From: Bryobacterales bacterium
Lineage (GTDB): Bacteria; Acidobacteriota; Terriglobia; Bryobacterales; Bryobacteraceae
Assembly: GCA_003166865.1 (NCBI GenBank)
Contig: PMUP01000012.1
Coordinates: 1 to 56,799 of the forward strand
DNA: 56,799 nucleotides
Reading direction: 5' to 3'
Below the pieces are notes generated by a model, which saw only the letters and a list, made by a program, of their open reading frames with translations, did no database searches and was not told where the DNA came from. The number at the start of each line of letters is the position of its first letter. Positions within the stretch are counted from its first letter, which is position 1. Made by a program: the position numbers and the translations under genes. This document shows, piece by piece, positions 15,424 through 24,275 of this stretch.

Positions 15424-17913
15424 ATGCCTCTCTCCGTCGGGACTCGTCTGGGACCCTACGAAATCCTTGCGCCCATTGGCGAGGGCGGAATGGGCGAGGT
15501 TTACAAAGCGCGCGATACTCGCCTCGACCGCGTTGTGGCCATCAAGGTGGCGAAGGACCAGTTCACCGAGCGATTTGAGCGCGAGGCGCGTTTAGTGGCC
15601 GCGCTGAATCATCCGCATATCTGCCAGCTCTACGATGTCGGGACCAATTACGTGGTGTTCGAGTACATCGATGGCGCGATACTCAAAGGTCCCATGGCGC
15701 CCGCGGACGCCCTGCAAATTGCGCTGCAAATCGTGGAAGCTCTGGAAGAGGCGCACAAACACGGTATCGTCCACAGGGATCTGAAGCCTAGCAACATCCT
15801 GCTCACAGCGCGCGGCGTGAAGGTCCTGGATTTCGGGTTAGCGAAACAGAGCCGCGCAGGCCCCCAGGAGGACGACGAAACTCAAACTTCGGAGCTCACC
15901 CGCGCGGGCGGGGTGATGGGAACGCCGGCCTACATGGCGCCCGAGCAATGGCAAGGCAAGCCAGCCGACGCGCGCTCGGACATTTACACCTTTGGTTGCG
16001 TGTTGTATGAGCTGCTTACCGGCGATCGGCCGGGCCGCGAGCGAGCGCCTGTGAAACCAGCGGCGCTCGAAGGGATCGTGCGCAAATGCCTGGCGGACGA
16101 TCCTGCTAAGCGTTTCCAATCCGCCGCGGAGCTCAAGACCGCGCTGCTGGACGCGGCGAAGGGCGGAGACCACGTTAGGTGGTACGCAATCGCGGCGGCG
16201 GTTTTGGTCTTGCTCGCAGCCGGCGCCACAGGGTTGTTTTGGCGACGCGCGCAAGCCAAGCCAAAGCTCACGGATCAGGATGTTCTGGTGGTAGCGGACT
16301 TTGACAATAAAACTGGCGATCCGGTTTTTGATACAGCTCTGAAGCAAGCTCTGGCGTTTCAGCTCCAACAATCGCCCTTCCTCAAAGCCATGGACGATTC
16401 GGAAGTCCGGCAGACTATGAAGCTGTCGGGACGCTCGCCCGATGCCCGCGTTACTGGCGAGATTGCGCGCGACATCTGCATCCGGGAGGGCCAGAAAGCC
16501 ATGCTGGAAGGTTCCATCGCAGCGCTCGGGCCCCAGTATCTGATCGGGCTTCAGGCGGTCAATTGTCAGACCGGCGAAACTTTGGCCCGCGAGCAGGCCG
16601 AGGCTTCCGGCAAAGAGCACGTTGTGGACGCGCTCGGCCGCGCGACGAATTCGATGCGCGTCAAACTGGGAGAATCGTTCGGCACTATACAAGGCGAGAA
16701 TCGTTCCTATCAACATGCGGTCACCACCAGCTCGTTGGAAGCTCTTCAGGCGTTTTATATGGGTGACGCGGAGTGGAGCAAGACAGTTGACCGACGAGCT
16801 GCCATCCCCTTTTACCGCCACGCTACCGAGCTTGACCCAAACTTTGCGATGGCTTTCGCGGTCCTCGGGGCCAATTATTGGGCCGTAGGCGATGCGTCCC
16901 TGGCGAAGGAAGCAACCAGGAAAGCCGAGGCATTGGAGGATCGCGTCAGCGACCGCGAGCGCTTGTTTATTGAATATGAGCGCTACTACATCGTGGGGGA
17001 ACGCCAGAAGGTGCGTGAGATCGCGGAACTGCTCGCCCGAAGATATCCCAGGGACTCGATTTTTCACTCAAATCTGGCGGGCGAGTACCTCTCTGCAGGT
17101 GAACCGGAGAAAGCGCTACCGGAAGCCCACATGGCAATCCGGACGGGCCCCCAGATTCTCGCGGGCTACGGCGTTGCGGTTTTCGCGCTTCTGGATCTGA
17201 ATCGGCTCGACGAGGCGAAGGCCAAGCTTCAACAAGCGATCTCGAAAGGATTGGGTGGCCCACTTGTTCACCTGTTTCTCCTGAGAATCGGATATGCCCA
17301 AGGGGACGGGCAAGCCCAGGCGCGTGAAGCCCAATGGCTGGCAAGTCACCAGGCGGAGGCAATGGTACTAGACGAGAAGGCGAATAATGCTGCCGCGCTG
17401 GGGCATTCCAAGCAGGCCAAGGAACTGTTTCGCAAAGCCTCGGATCTGGTGCGTCAACGTCCGTCCGAGGGCAGCTTGCAAGAGTTTCTCCCGGACGCTG
17501 CCACAGCCGATGCGCTGTTCGGAAAGTGCGCTCCCCATGGCGCCCACGTACCGCCCATCGCAGTCGCGATGTGCGATCCGTCGGCCGCGAAGAAATTCAC
17601 CGAGCAGCAGTCCGCGAGTGGGTCTGTGCCCATCACAGGACCGGAAGCATACGTCCACGCGTTGACACTACTTGCAGCGGGCCAAGCTCCAGAAGCGGCC
17701 AGCGTGTTTGCGCTGATGGTCGACCGCAAGGGCGCCAATTGGGGACCCGAATACCCCGCGGCGCAGGTCGGCCTGGCGCGCGCCGCGAAGACGATGGGCG
17801 ACTCGGCCCGCGCCAAGAAAACCTACGAGCAGTTCTTCGCCTTCTGGAAGGACGCCGACCCGGATATTCCTCTGCTGCTCGAAGCCCACAAAGAGTATGC
17901 GGCCTTGAAATAG
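15424..17913 (+). CDS. Transmembrane Ser/Thr kinase with TPR sensor, tandem copy 2
   Basis: An 829-residue paralogue of the gene immediately upstream, with the same layout: kinase (Lys41, Asp119, DFG 136-138, APEQ 172-175), transmembrane helix about 253-272, post-membrane domain, TPR region. ATG 15424 was chosen over longer in-frame ORF extension to 15031 because it matches the N-terminus MPLSVG of copy 1 and the extension overlaps that gene. The kinase part and the last roughly 75 residues are almost identical to copy 1, while the TPR middle (about 470-740) has diverged strongly. The two may share substrates but sense different ligands or partners; that is inference. Confidence 0.94.
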   Translation: MPLSVGTRLGPYEILAPIGEGGMGEVYKARDTRLDRVVAIKVAKDQFTERFEREARLVAALNHPHICQLYDVGTNYVVFEYIDGAILKGPMAPADALQIALQIVEALEEAHKHGIVHRDLKPSNILLTARGVKVLDFGLAKQSRAGPQEDDETQTSELTRAGGVMGTPAYMAPEQWQGKPADARSDIYTFGCVLYELLTGDRPGRERAPVKPAALEGIVRKCLADDPAKRFQSAAELKTALLDAAKGGDHVRWYAIAAAVLVLLAAGATGLFWRRAQAKPKLTDQDVLVVADFDNKTGDPVFDTALKQALAFQLQQSPFLKAMDDSEVRQTMKLSGRSPDARVTGEIARDICIREGQKAMLEGSIAALGPQYLIGLQAVNCQTGETLAREQAEASGKEHVVDALGRATNSMRVKLGESFGTIQGENRSYQHAVTTSSLEALQAFYMGDAEWSKTVDRRAAIPFYRHATELDPNFAMAFAVLGANYWAVGDASLAKEATRKAEALEDRVSDRERLFIEYERYYIVGERQKVREIAELLARRYPRDSIFHSNLAGEYLSAGEPEKALPEAHMAIRTGPQILAGYGVAVFALLDLNRLDEAKAKLQQAISKGLGGPLVHLFLLRIGYAQGDGQAQAREAQWLASHQAEAMVLDEKANNAAALGHSKQAKELFRKASDLVRQRPSEGSLQEFLPDAATADALFGKCAPHGAHVPPIAVAMCDPSAAKKFTEQQSASGSVPITGPEAYVHALTLLAAGQAPEAASVFALMVDRKGANWGPEYPAAQVGLARAAKTMGDSARAKKTYEQFFAFWKDADPDIPLLLEAHKEYAALK

Positions 17914-17936
17914 GCGTTCTCCGCGCTCGCGGTGTG

Positions 17937-19172
17937 TTATTTCACTATGGCTTGCATGACCGCGTTTTCAAACTCAGGCCGCATTTCACGGATGGGCGTT
18001 TGGATCATCATGACGGCCACTATTTCTTCCTTAGGGTCGATCCAGAAGTGGGTGCCATAGGCGCCGCTCCAGCCGAAGCTGCCATCTGAAATGCGATGAT
18101 TTCCGGCAATCGCGTCCTGCATCACCCGGACGCTCAGGCCGTAGCCTTCGCCCAGTGTGCGTCCAGGCAGCGTGTATGGGATATGCACAGAGCTCATCAG
18201 CTTCACCGTGCGTGGGCTCAACAGACGCTTGCCGTTCAGTTCACCGCCGTTCGCCAACATTTGCGCGAAATGCGAATAATCGTCGATAGTCGATACCAGA
18301 CCCCCGCCTCCAGCGAAGTAAACCTTGCTCGACATCGACAGCGAGTTCTCGTTCTTCTTCAGGCCATCGGCGGTCTTCTGATAAACGGTTACCAGGCGCG
18401 GCATCTGCGCGTCGGTCGGGTAATGGCTGGTGTCGGGCATGTCCAAGGGATCGAAGATGCGCTGTTTCAGGAAGCGGTCGAGCGGAATACCGGATGTTAT
18501 TTCGACGATCCGGGCCAGCACGTCGAAGCCATCGCTCGGACTGTACATCCAGTGCGTGCCAGGCTGAAATTCCAACGGCGTTAAGCCCAGCCGCGGGATG
18601 TAGTCGGCCAGCTTCTCCTCCGGCTTGCGCCGAATCTTGGCCACTTCGCTCTGGCCCATGGGGCCGCTGGATAGGCCCGAAGTGTGCGTCAGCAGATCCT
18701 TGATGGTGATCGCGCGTTCAGCGGGAACCACGTAGAATTTCGGCGGATTGCCCGGACCATGAGCGGGCTCGAGCAACACGCCCACCTTCATGTCCTTGAA
18801 TTCGGGAATATATTTGGATACTGGATCGCCTAGCTGAAGCTTGCCTTCCTCGAGCATCATCATGATGGCGGTGCCAATCACGGGCTTTGTCATGGAGGCC
18901 ATGCGAAACATCGAGTCGCGGGTCATGGGCTTCTTGGTGTCGATGTCCATGGCGCCCTGCGCGTCCAGAAACGCGATCTGACCTTTGCGAGCGACGAACA
19001 TCACCGCTCCAGTAACGTCACCGGCGTCGATATGGCGCTGCACCATGGCGTGAATCTGCCGTAGCCGCTCGGGCGAGAGCCCCACATCTTCGGGCTTGGT
19101 GGATGGCAACGAGGCGGCCGTGAGTGAAAACGCGGCAAGCAGGATAACGGATATTGGGTTGATCCGGCGCAT
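17937..19172 (-). CDS. Serine beta-lactamase-family hydrolase (class C / esterase type), exported
   Basis: A 411-residue protein with a signal peptide (NPISVILLAAFSLTAAS). The serine nucleophile motif SxxK is SMTK at 93-96. The second motif is Tyr210 in MYSPSDGFDVLARIVE, reading Y-S-P rather than the usual Y-x-N. A late WSGAYGTHFWIDP block takes the place of the KTG/HxG motif, as in EstB-like esterases and acidobacterial beta-lactamase-fold proteins. Known members include esterases, D-aminopeptidases and lactamases, so antibiotic hydrolysis should not be assumed. It is divergent from the DinB gene across a 99-bp gap and convergent with the tandem kinases. Confidence 0.88.
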   Translation of the reverse strand: MRRINPISVILLAAFSLTAASLPSTKPEDVGLSPERLRQIHAMVQRHIDAGDVTGAVMFVARKGQIAFLDAQGAMDIDTKKPMTRDSMFRMASMTKPVIGTAIMMMLEEGKLQLGDPVSKYIPEFKDMKVGVLLEPAHGPGNPPKFYVVPAERAITIKDLLTHTSGLSSGPMGQSEVAKIRRKPEEKLADYIPRLGLTPLEFQPGTHWMYSPSDGFDVLARIVEITSGIPLDRFLKQRIFDPLDMPDTSHYPTDAQMPRLVTVYQKTADGLKKNENSLSMSSKVYFAGGGGLVSTIDDYSHFAQMLANGGELNGKRLLSPRTVKLMSSVHIPYTLPGRTLGEGYGLSVRVMQDAIAGNHRISDGSFGWSGAYGTHFWIDPKEEIVAVMMIQTPIREMRPEFENAVMQAIVK

Positions 19173-19271
19173 GACAGGCTCCTTGGTTTGAGATTGGTCC
19201 GATCATATCGCAGCCGGGAGGTGGGCGTGCGGCGGCCCGCATAGGATACAGGCCTGAGCTACTCTGTACAC

Positions 19272-19799
19272 ATGCAACAAATCCAACCCGATGAAGCTAT
19301 GTTCCTGCTCCAGAGAGTTCTTCTCCCGGGACTCAAGAACGAGCATCGCATCACCAAGAGCACTATCCAGGCAATTCCGTTAGATAAAGGCGATTATCGG
19401 CCGGACGAAATCTCTAAAAGCGCGTTGGACCTGGCCTGGCACATCGTGGCCACGGAGATGCTTTTTACGGAAGCCGTGCCGGCGGGCGGGTTCGATTTCA
19501 GCCCCAGGCCTCGCCTGGCCTCCATCAAAAACTCGGAAGATCTGGGAGGCTGGTACACAGAGAACTTTGAGCCGCGTTTCGAAAAGCTGACCAAGCTTTC
19601 GCCCGAGCAACTGCTTAAGATCGTTGACTTCCGGGGCATGTTCCAGTTGCCCGCAGTGCTGTACCTGAATTTCGTTATGCAACACTCGATCCACCATCGC
19701 GGGCAATTGTCGATGTATCTGCGACCGATGGGAGCGAAAGTGCCCGCAATCTATGGCGAGAGCTACGACTCCGCGCAGTCTCGCAAGGCCGCGCAGTAA
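19272..19799 (+). CDS. DinB-family (YfiT/DinB four-helix) protein
   Basis: A 175-residue soluble protein. The metal ligands expected of the DinB fold are seen as a His in LAWHIVATE (near residue 56) and the HSIHHRGQL motif (near 137-145), giving three histidines. The family is a metal-binding helical bundle. Members include thiol transferases using bacillithiol or mycothiol, and many of unknown role. It lies 47 bp before the metallo-beta-lactamase gene on the same strand, so the two may be co-transcribed. ATG 19272 follows a short gap without a strong Shine-Dalgarno. Confidence 0.85.
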   Translation: MQQIQPDEAMFLLQRVLLPGLKNEHRITKSTIQAIPLDKGDYRPDEISKSALDLAWHIVATEMLFTEAVPAGGFDFSPRPRLASIKNSEDLGGWYTENFEPRFEKLTKLSPEQLLKIVDFRGMFQLPAVLYLNFVMQHSIHHRGQLSMYLRPMGAKVPAIYGESYDSAQSRKAAQ

Positions 19800-19846
19800 A
19801 ACGACCATTGGTGCAGGCGGCAGCGTCGAACAACCTGGAGGCATTT

Positions 19847-20725
19847 ATGCGGAAGCTATTCGTCTTTCTAGCCGGGGCAGCAGCATTGGCGCAAAACGCC
19901 CCGGACCATCCCTCCGTCACGGTCCAGGGAAAAACCTTCACGCCCCGCTCCATCCTGGCCCGCAACATGGGCACGCCCGAAGATCAGAGTACGGCATTCC
20001 CGCCTCACAAAATCGTCGGCAACGTGTACTACGCCGGCACCAAAACCCTGAGCGCGTTCCTCATCGTCACGCCGCAGGGCAACATCCTCATCGACAGCAC
20101 CTACGAGCGCAACGTTCGCACCATCCAGAAATCAATTGAACAACTCGGCTTCAAATTCTCCGACATTAGAATCCTCCTCGGCAACCACGCCCACGGCGAT
20201 CACATGGAGGGCGACGCTTTGGTGAAGGAACTGACCGGCGCGCAGGTGGTTGCGATGGCCGAGGACGTACCCGCGCTCAAAGCCATGAAGCCCGGCGGTA
20301 AGGAGCACCCTGTGGACCGCACCATTCATGACGGCGACACGGTTACGCTGGGCGGCGCAACCCTCACCGCGCATCTCACAGCTGGCCACACCCCCGGCGC
20401 AACCACCTGGACGATGCCCGTAACCGAAGCCGGCAAGACGTACCAGGTGGTCTTCTACTCCAGCCTGCGCTCGCCCACCGTGCTAACGCCCCCGGTGATC
20501 GATGAATTCAACCACTCCTTCGCAGTCGTTCGCACGCTGCCCTGTGACGTCCCGCTCGGCGACCATCCGTCCGAATACGGCATGGCGGAGAAGTACGCCA
20601 AACTCACACCCGGCGCGCCGAATCCTTTCATCGATCCCTCCGGTTGCCGTCTTGAAGCCGATGTGCAAGAAGCCATGTTCAAAGCGATTCTGGCCGAGCA
20701 GCAAAAGGCGGAACAGCAGCACTGA
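19847..20725 (+). CDS. Subclass B3 metallo-beta-lactamase-like hydrolase, exported
   Basis: A 292-residue protein with a short signal peptide (RKLFVFLAGAAALAQ). ATG 19847 is preferred over the in-frame TTG at 19808 because GGAG (19837-19840) lies six bases upstream and the signal peptide then starts correctly. Zinc ligands fit subclass B3: His114, His116, Asp118 and His119 in NHAHGDH, His181 in AGHTPGATTW, and His240 in CDVPLGDHPSEYG. The C-terminal run (MAEKYAKLTPG, FIDPSGCR) also matches B3 enzymes, which hydrolyse beta-lactams including carbapenems in the periplasm. Activity is not shown by sequence alone. It converges with the next gene, 3 bp away. Confidence 0.9.
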   Translation: MRKLFVFLAGAAALAQNAPDHPSVTVQGKTFTPRSILARNMGTPEDQSTAFPPHKIVGNVYYAGTKTLSAFLIVTPQGNILIDSTYERNVRTIQKSIEQLGFKFSDIRILLGNHAHGDHMEGDALVKELTGAQVVAMAEDVPALKAMKPGGKEHPVDRTIHDGDTVTLGGATLTAHLTAGHTPGATTWTMPVTEAGKTYQVVFYSSLRSPTVLTPPVIDEFNHSFAVVRTLPCDVPLGDHPSEYGMAEKYAKLTPGAPNPFIDPSGCRLEADVQEAMFKAILAEQQKAEQQH

Positions 20726-20728
20726 AAA

Positions 20729-21694
20729 TCAGTTGATCCGCGCGGCAGCCTTGGCGGGCGCCGGGTGGACGCTGTTGAGCAGTTGCTCAAGTTGTTGCTC
20801 GGGGATCGCGAGCGAAATGGTGGTGATGTTGCCGGATGTGCTGGTCTGCAGGGTGTCGAGCAGCGTAGCTACTTGCCCGGCGGCCGGATTTTTCTGCCGG
20901 TTTAATTGGACCAATCCAGCGAAGAACTTCACAACGTCCACCAGGGCTTGCGCGTCTTTTTCCGACCGCGTGACAGCCTCGGCCGAGATGGTGACGGTGT
21001 CGCCAAAACGAATGCCGCCGCTCATTTGGTTGATGCCCGCCAGCAAATTGCCCTGCATTGCGCCGCTCAGATTCGGATCGGGTATGCTGGCTGAAAAATT
21101 CGACAGCGGGACCAACGTGACGAACCAGAAATCCTTTCCGGAGCTGACTGCCTGCGCCTTCGCCAATACGGAAGAGTCAGCCGGAGTATTGCTCTTCTTG
21201 CGGTCGATCGCGGCTTTGATGGAAGTGAGATCGCCTACCAGTGCCGTCGAGCTATCCAAGAATGCGAGTCCAGTGTCTACTTGAGCGTCCGAACTGGCCA
21301 GATGCGTCACTACGTCGATGCCCTGATACGGCGCGATGACGCCGCCGTTGGCCTGCGCCGTACTGGTGATTTTCGAGACATTGAATGCGCCGTGCGCGGC
21401 CACGATCCAGCGGTTGTCCGGCGTATTTTGCTTCCAGTTGGAGGCGACGACGATTTCGCTGACGTCGTGGCGCGGATCGAAGCCGGTTTCCGTAGCGAAC
21501 TGCTCTAGTTTCGTATCGTTCACCGAGAGATGCGAGAGCACGTATTGGCCGAAGAGCGAGCTCTTGGCCGAATCCACTTGAAGTCCGGCGACCACCTGTG
21601 CATCTGGAATCACCAACTGGAGAAGGCTGGGATCGGCGGCGAAAGCGCCCAAGGGCAAGGCCAGGACGACGGCGAGACGGAAGGACTTTGTCAT
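20729..21694 (-). CDS. Exported protein of unknown function
   Basis: A 321-residue protein with a clear signal peptide (KSFRLAVVLALPLGAFAAD). The mature part has no cysteines, no catalytic motif and no repeats that I recognise. Blocks such as GFDPRHDVSEIVVASNW, STALVGDLTSIKAAIDR and DTVTISAEAVTRSEKDAQAL are reminiscent of acidobacterial exported proteins that hold paired alpha/beta repeats, but I cannot name the family. It lies 48 bp downstream of ribBA on the same strand, so co-transcription is possible though functionally unexplained. Confidence 0.75.
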   Translation of the reverse strand: MTKSFRLAVVLALPLGAFAADPSLLQLVIPDAQVVAGLQVDSAKSSLFGQYVLSHLSVNDTKLEQFATETGFDPRHDVSEIVVASNWKQNTPDNRWIVAAHGAFNVSKITSTAQANGGVIAPYQGIDVVTHLASSDAQVDTGLAFLDSSTALVGDLTSIKAAIDRKKSNTPADSSVLAKAQAVSSGKDFWFVTLVPLSNFSASIPDPNLSGAMQGNLLAGINQMSGGIRFGDTVTISAEAVTRSEKDAQALVDVVKFFAGLVQLNRQKNPAAGQVATLLDTLQTSTSGNITTISLAIPEQQLEQLLNSVHPAPAKAAARIN

Positions 21695-21742
21695 AAAAAC
21701 CTCTCTGATGACACTACGAGCGTAGCATGCGGGAAGTTCCGC

Positions 21743-22837
21743 TCAAACCGGAACCTGCTCGCTGATCTGGATACCGTACGGGTCCAGGCCGACGATCTTG
21801 CGGGGGTGGTTGGTCAACAATCGAATGCTGTGGAGGCCGAGATCGGAGAGGATCTGGGCTCCCAGGCCGCTCTCATGTTGAAGCTGCTTCTGGCCGTCCG
21901 GCGTGCCGTACGAAGTGTGGTTGCGAACGCCGGGACCGGTCTGATGCAAGTAGACCAGAACGCCGGCGCCTTCCTCGGTGATCCGCTGGAGAGATCGGCG
22001 AATCAGCTCGTGGCACTCGCATTCGGTGGAACCGAATACATCGCCATAGATGCAGTGCGAGTGCATGCGGACCAGCACATCGGCTTTTCCCGAGATCTCG
22101 CCATGCACCAGCGCGAGGTGGCGCTCGGGCACGATGCTTTTGTCCAAGATGGTGCTGGCATAGACAACCGTCTTGAAATCACCGAATTCGGTGCGCAGGC
22201 AGCCTTCGGATTGACGGCGGATGAAGCGTTCGGTCTGCAAGCGATAGCGGATCAGGTCGGCCACCGAGATCATGCGCAGGCCGTGCTGCTTCGAGAATTC
22301 GGCCAGTTGCGGGACGCGCGCCATGGATCCGTCGTCGTTCATGATCTCGCAGATTACGCCGCCTTGCCGCAGCCCCGCCAGGCGCGCCAGATCCACGGCG
22401 GCTTCAGTTTGGCCGGCGCGGACCAACGCGCCGCCTTCACGGGCTCGCAAGGGGAAGACATGGCCCGGACGCGCCAGGTCACTCGGTTTGCTCGCGGGAT
22501 CGATGGCCACGCGGATGGTGTGAGCGCGATCGGCCGCCGAGATTCCGGTAGTGACGCCTTCGGCTGCTTCGATCGATTCGCAAAACGCGGTGCCGAAGCG
22601 CGATGTGTTGCGCGACGACATGGGCGGTAGTTGCAGCGTGTCGCAGATTTCAGGGCTGAGTGAAAGGCAGATCAGGCCGCGCGCATGCCGCGCCATGAAG
22701 TTGATGATCTCGGGCGTGACCTTCTCGGCGGCCACTGTGAGATCGCCTTCGTTTTCGCGATCTTCGTCGTCGACGATGATGAGCATCCGGCCGGCCCGAA
22801 AATCTTCGATGGCTTCGGGGATGGAAGCAAAAGGCAT
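21743..22837 (-). CDS. ribBA: RibBA: DHBP synthase with degenerate GTP cyclohydrolase II domain
   Basis: A 364-residue riboflavin-biosynthesis protein. The N-terminal RibB half (1-205) is intact: [10 protein letters not shown] at 23-32 is the metal-binding acidic loop, and RPGHVFPL with His126 plus ICEIMNDDG near 162 are also conserved, so it should make 3,4-dihydroxy-2-butanone 4-phosphate. The RibA half keeps the zinc ligands Cys262, Cys273 and Cys275, but the catalytic segment QEGRxIGL reads QTGPGVRN. The following stretch, normally containing the TVEAN and RDY elements, is about 15 residues shorter than in E. coli RibA. GTP cyclohydrolase II activity is therefore doubtful. Upstream spacing is only 53 bp, too short for an FMN riboswitch. 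Confidence 0.92.
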   Translation of the reverse strand: MPFASIPEAIEDFRAGRMLIIVDDEDRENEGDLTVAAEKVTPEIINFMARHARGLICLSLSPEICDTLQLPPMSSRNTSRFGTAFCESIEAAEGVTTGISAADRAHTIRVAIDPASKPSDLARPGHVFPLRAREGGALVRAGQTEAAVDLARLAGLRQGGVICEIMNDDGSMARVPQLAEFSKQHGLRMISVADLIRYRLQTERFIRRQSEGCLRTEFGDFKTVVYASTILDKSIVPERHLALVHGEISGKADVLVRMHSHCIYGDVFGSTECECHELIRRSLQRITEEGAGVLVYLHQTGPGVRNHTSYGTPDGQKQLQHESGLGAQILSDLGLHSIRLLTNHPRKIVGLDPYGIQISEQVPV

Positions 22838-22890
22838 GTGTTAAGTACCAGGATAGCAATGGCGGCCGGAGGCGAGCGGTGGAGATGCGG

Positions 22891-24144
22891 TTAGAATCCC
22901 AACTTCTGATCCAAATCCGCGGTGATGCCGGGCAGCCGATCGGGATTGGTCAGAACGTTGCGAATGCCGTAATTGGCGTAGTTGTCGTACAGCGCGTCGG
23001 CCGCCGAGAGCGCCAGGCTATAGGCGGATACGGCGTTCTGCTTGGTCAGGCTGGACCAATCCTGTCCGAGATTTTCGAGCCGGGGGATGGCGTGCGCGGC
23101 GGCGAGTTGCCGCAACTGTTCGCGGATGGCGGGCCGGAGCAGGTCGCCCGAAAGTTTCTGCGCGAGACCCTCCTGCAACCATGCGGGCCAGGGCGTGGAG
23201 CCCGACGGAATGCTGGTGAGACAGGCGTGCACCAGCTCATGCGCCAGCGCGCGCTGCATTTGCGGACCGACCTCGGCCCCGTCCGTCCATGCGATGTGAA
23301 TGCGGCCGTCGTATTGCCCGCCGCTCCATTCCGCCGCGCCGGTGCTGCGCAGATACGATTCGCGGTTCTGCACAATAGCGGTGATGCGTTCACCGGAATT
23401 GCATCCGAGCTGAGCCGAGATGCGCGAGTAATCGTCATCGAGCATCGCCAGGATTGCGCGCGCTGTGTCCACTGGCAGCGCTTCACCTTCATAGCGCAGT
23501 GCAAAATGCGCGCCGAAGAGCTTTGCACCGCTTCGATCGGCCGTCGCTTCGCGCTTGGCGACCTCGTACATGGAGTTCAGTGCTTCGTTGGGCGCCAGGT
23601 CGAGCGACTGCTTCCAATAGTCGAGCGCGGCGCGGAGTTGGTCCGAGCGATAAGCCGCCAGTCCCGCCAGCATCAGGACGTTGGGATCTCGCGGATGACG
23701 CGGGAGGGCTGCCTCTAATTGCTCGAGCGCTTGGGCGGGTTGGCTTGCGTTCAGCAACTGGGCGGCGCGAGCGAGAGCCGGATCCGTGGTGTGCAGCATG
23801 TATTGATTCGGGTCTAGTGTCAGACGCGTCGGGTTATTGGAAGCGGAACCGGGCGAAATAATCGCTGACGCGGACACGGACGCGGCTGCGGATCGATCCT
23901 CCTCGTACTGGGCCAAACCGGTGAGCGCCGACGCTGGGACATAACCCAAGACGTCTTTGCCGCCGACGGTGGCGGAGATTTTGATGCAGTCGGTACCGTC
24001 CGACAAACGGAAACGGAGCGCAACTGGCGTGCCCGCGGGAAGGCTGGCGACGATTTGATCTTCGGCGCCGCAACCGGAGCGCAGCGGAGTTGGATTGGTG
24101 CTCACGGCCATGGCCGCAAAAAAGAAGAGCACCGGGAGTGCCAT
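22891..24144 (-). CDS. Exported SH3/TPR protein with gluzincin-type (peptidase MA-like) domain
   Basis: A 417-residue protein with an N-terminal signal sequence (ALPVLFFFAAMAVS). Residues 20-75 look like a bacterial SH3 domain (IVASLPAGTPV, DVLGYVPASALTGLA), as found in cell-wall-targeted proteins. TPR helices span about 122-190. The C-terminal domain has a zinc-peptidase signature, HELVH at 302-306, and the third-ligand block WLQEGLAQ with Glu325, the arrangement of peptidase-MA-family gluzincins. It is probably a periplasmic or wall-associated metallopeptidase. It ends 53 bp before ribBA on the same strand. Confidence 0.8.
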   Translation of the reverse strand: MALPVLFFFAAMAVSTNPTPLRSGCGAEDQIVASLPAGTPVALRFRLSDGTDCIKISATVGGKDVLGYVPASALTGLAQYEEDRSAAASVSASAIISPGSASNNPTRLTLDPNQYMLHTTDPALARAAQLLNASQPAQALEQLEAALPRHPRDPNVLMLAGLAAYRSDQLRAALDYWKQSLDLAPNEALNSMYEVAKREATADRSGAKLFGAHFALRYEGEALPVDTARAILAMLDDDYSRISAQLGCNSGERITAIVQNRESYLRSTGAAEWSGGQYDGRIHIAWTDGAEVGPQMQRALAHELVHACLTSIPSGSTPWPAWLQEGLAQKLSGDLLRPAIREQLRQLAAAHAIPRLENLGQDWSSLTKQNAVSAYSLALSAADALYDNYANYGIRNVLTNPDRLPGITADLDQKLGF

Positions 24145-24275
24145 GATAGCCCGATACTACGGGCTGAACCGCGTAAAGTCGCTCCGGGAAAGCCCTTAGA
24201 ATGTGCGGGTGGCAAGCAGGTGAAGAGGGCAGAATCTACTGTAGAAATGGCCTCGGTATACGCGATTTCAGGCGC

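Larger units (their letters stand above)
12935..17913 (+). repeat. Tandem gene duplication, about 2.49-kb direct repeat
   Basis: Two head-to-tail kinase genes separated by 5 bp. Nucleotide identity is very high over the kinase and post-membrane domain; a perfect 107-nt match joins 13835-13941 to 16324-16430. Identity falls in the TPR middle and rises again over the last about 220 nt, where both end with the residues LLLEAHKEYAALK. Confidence 0.9.

Noticed and set aside
15838-17067. 409-residue minus-strand ORF opposite the second tandem kinase
   Set aside because: Antisense shadow of a well-supported kinase gene. A similar shadow exists opposite the first copy because the DNA is duplicated.
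22838-22890. FMN riboswitch upstream of ribBA
   Set aside because: Only 53 bp separate ribBA from the upstream gene, far too short for the element, and no RFN-like conserved blocks are seen.
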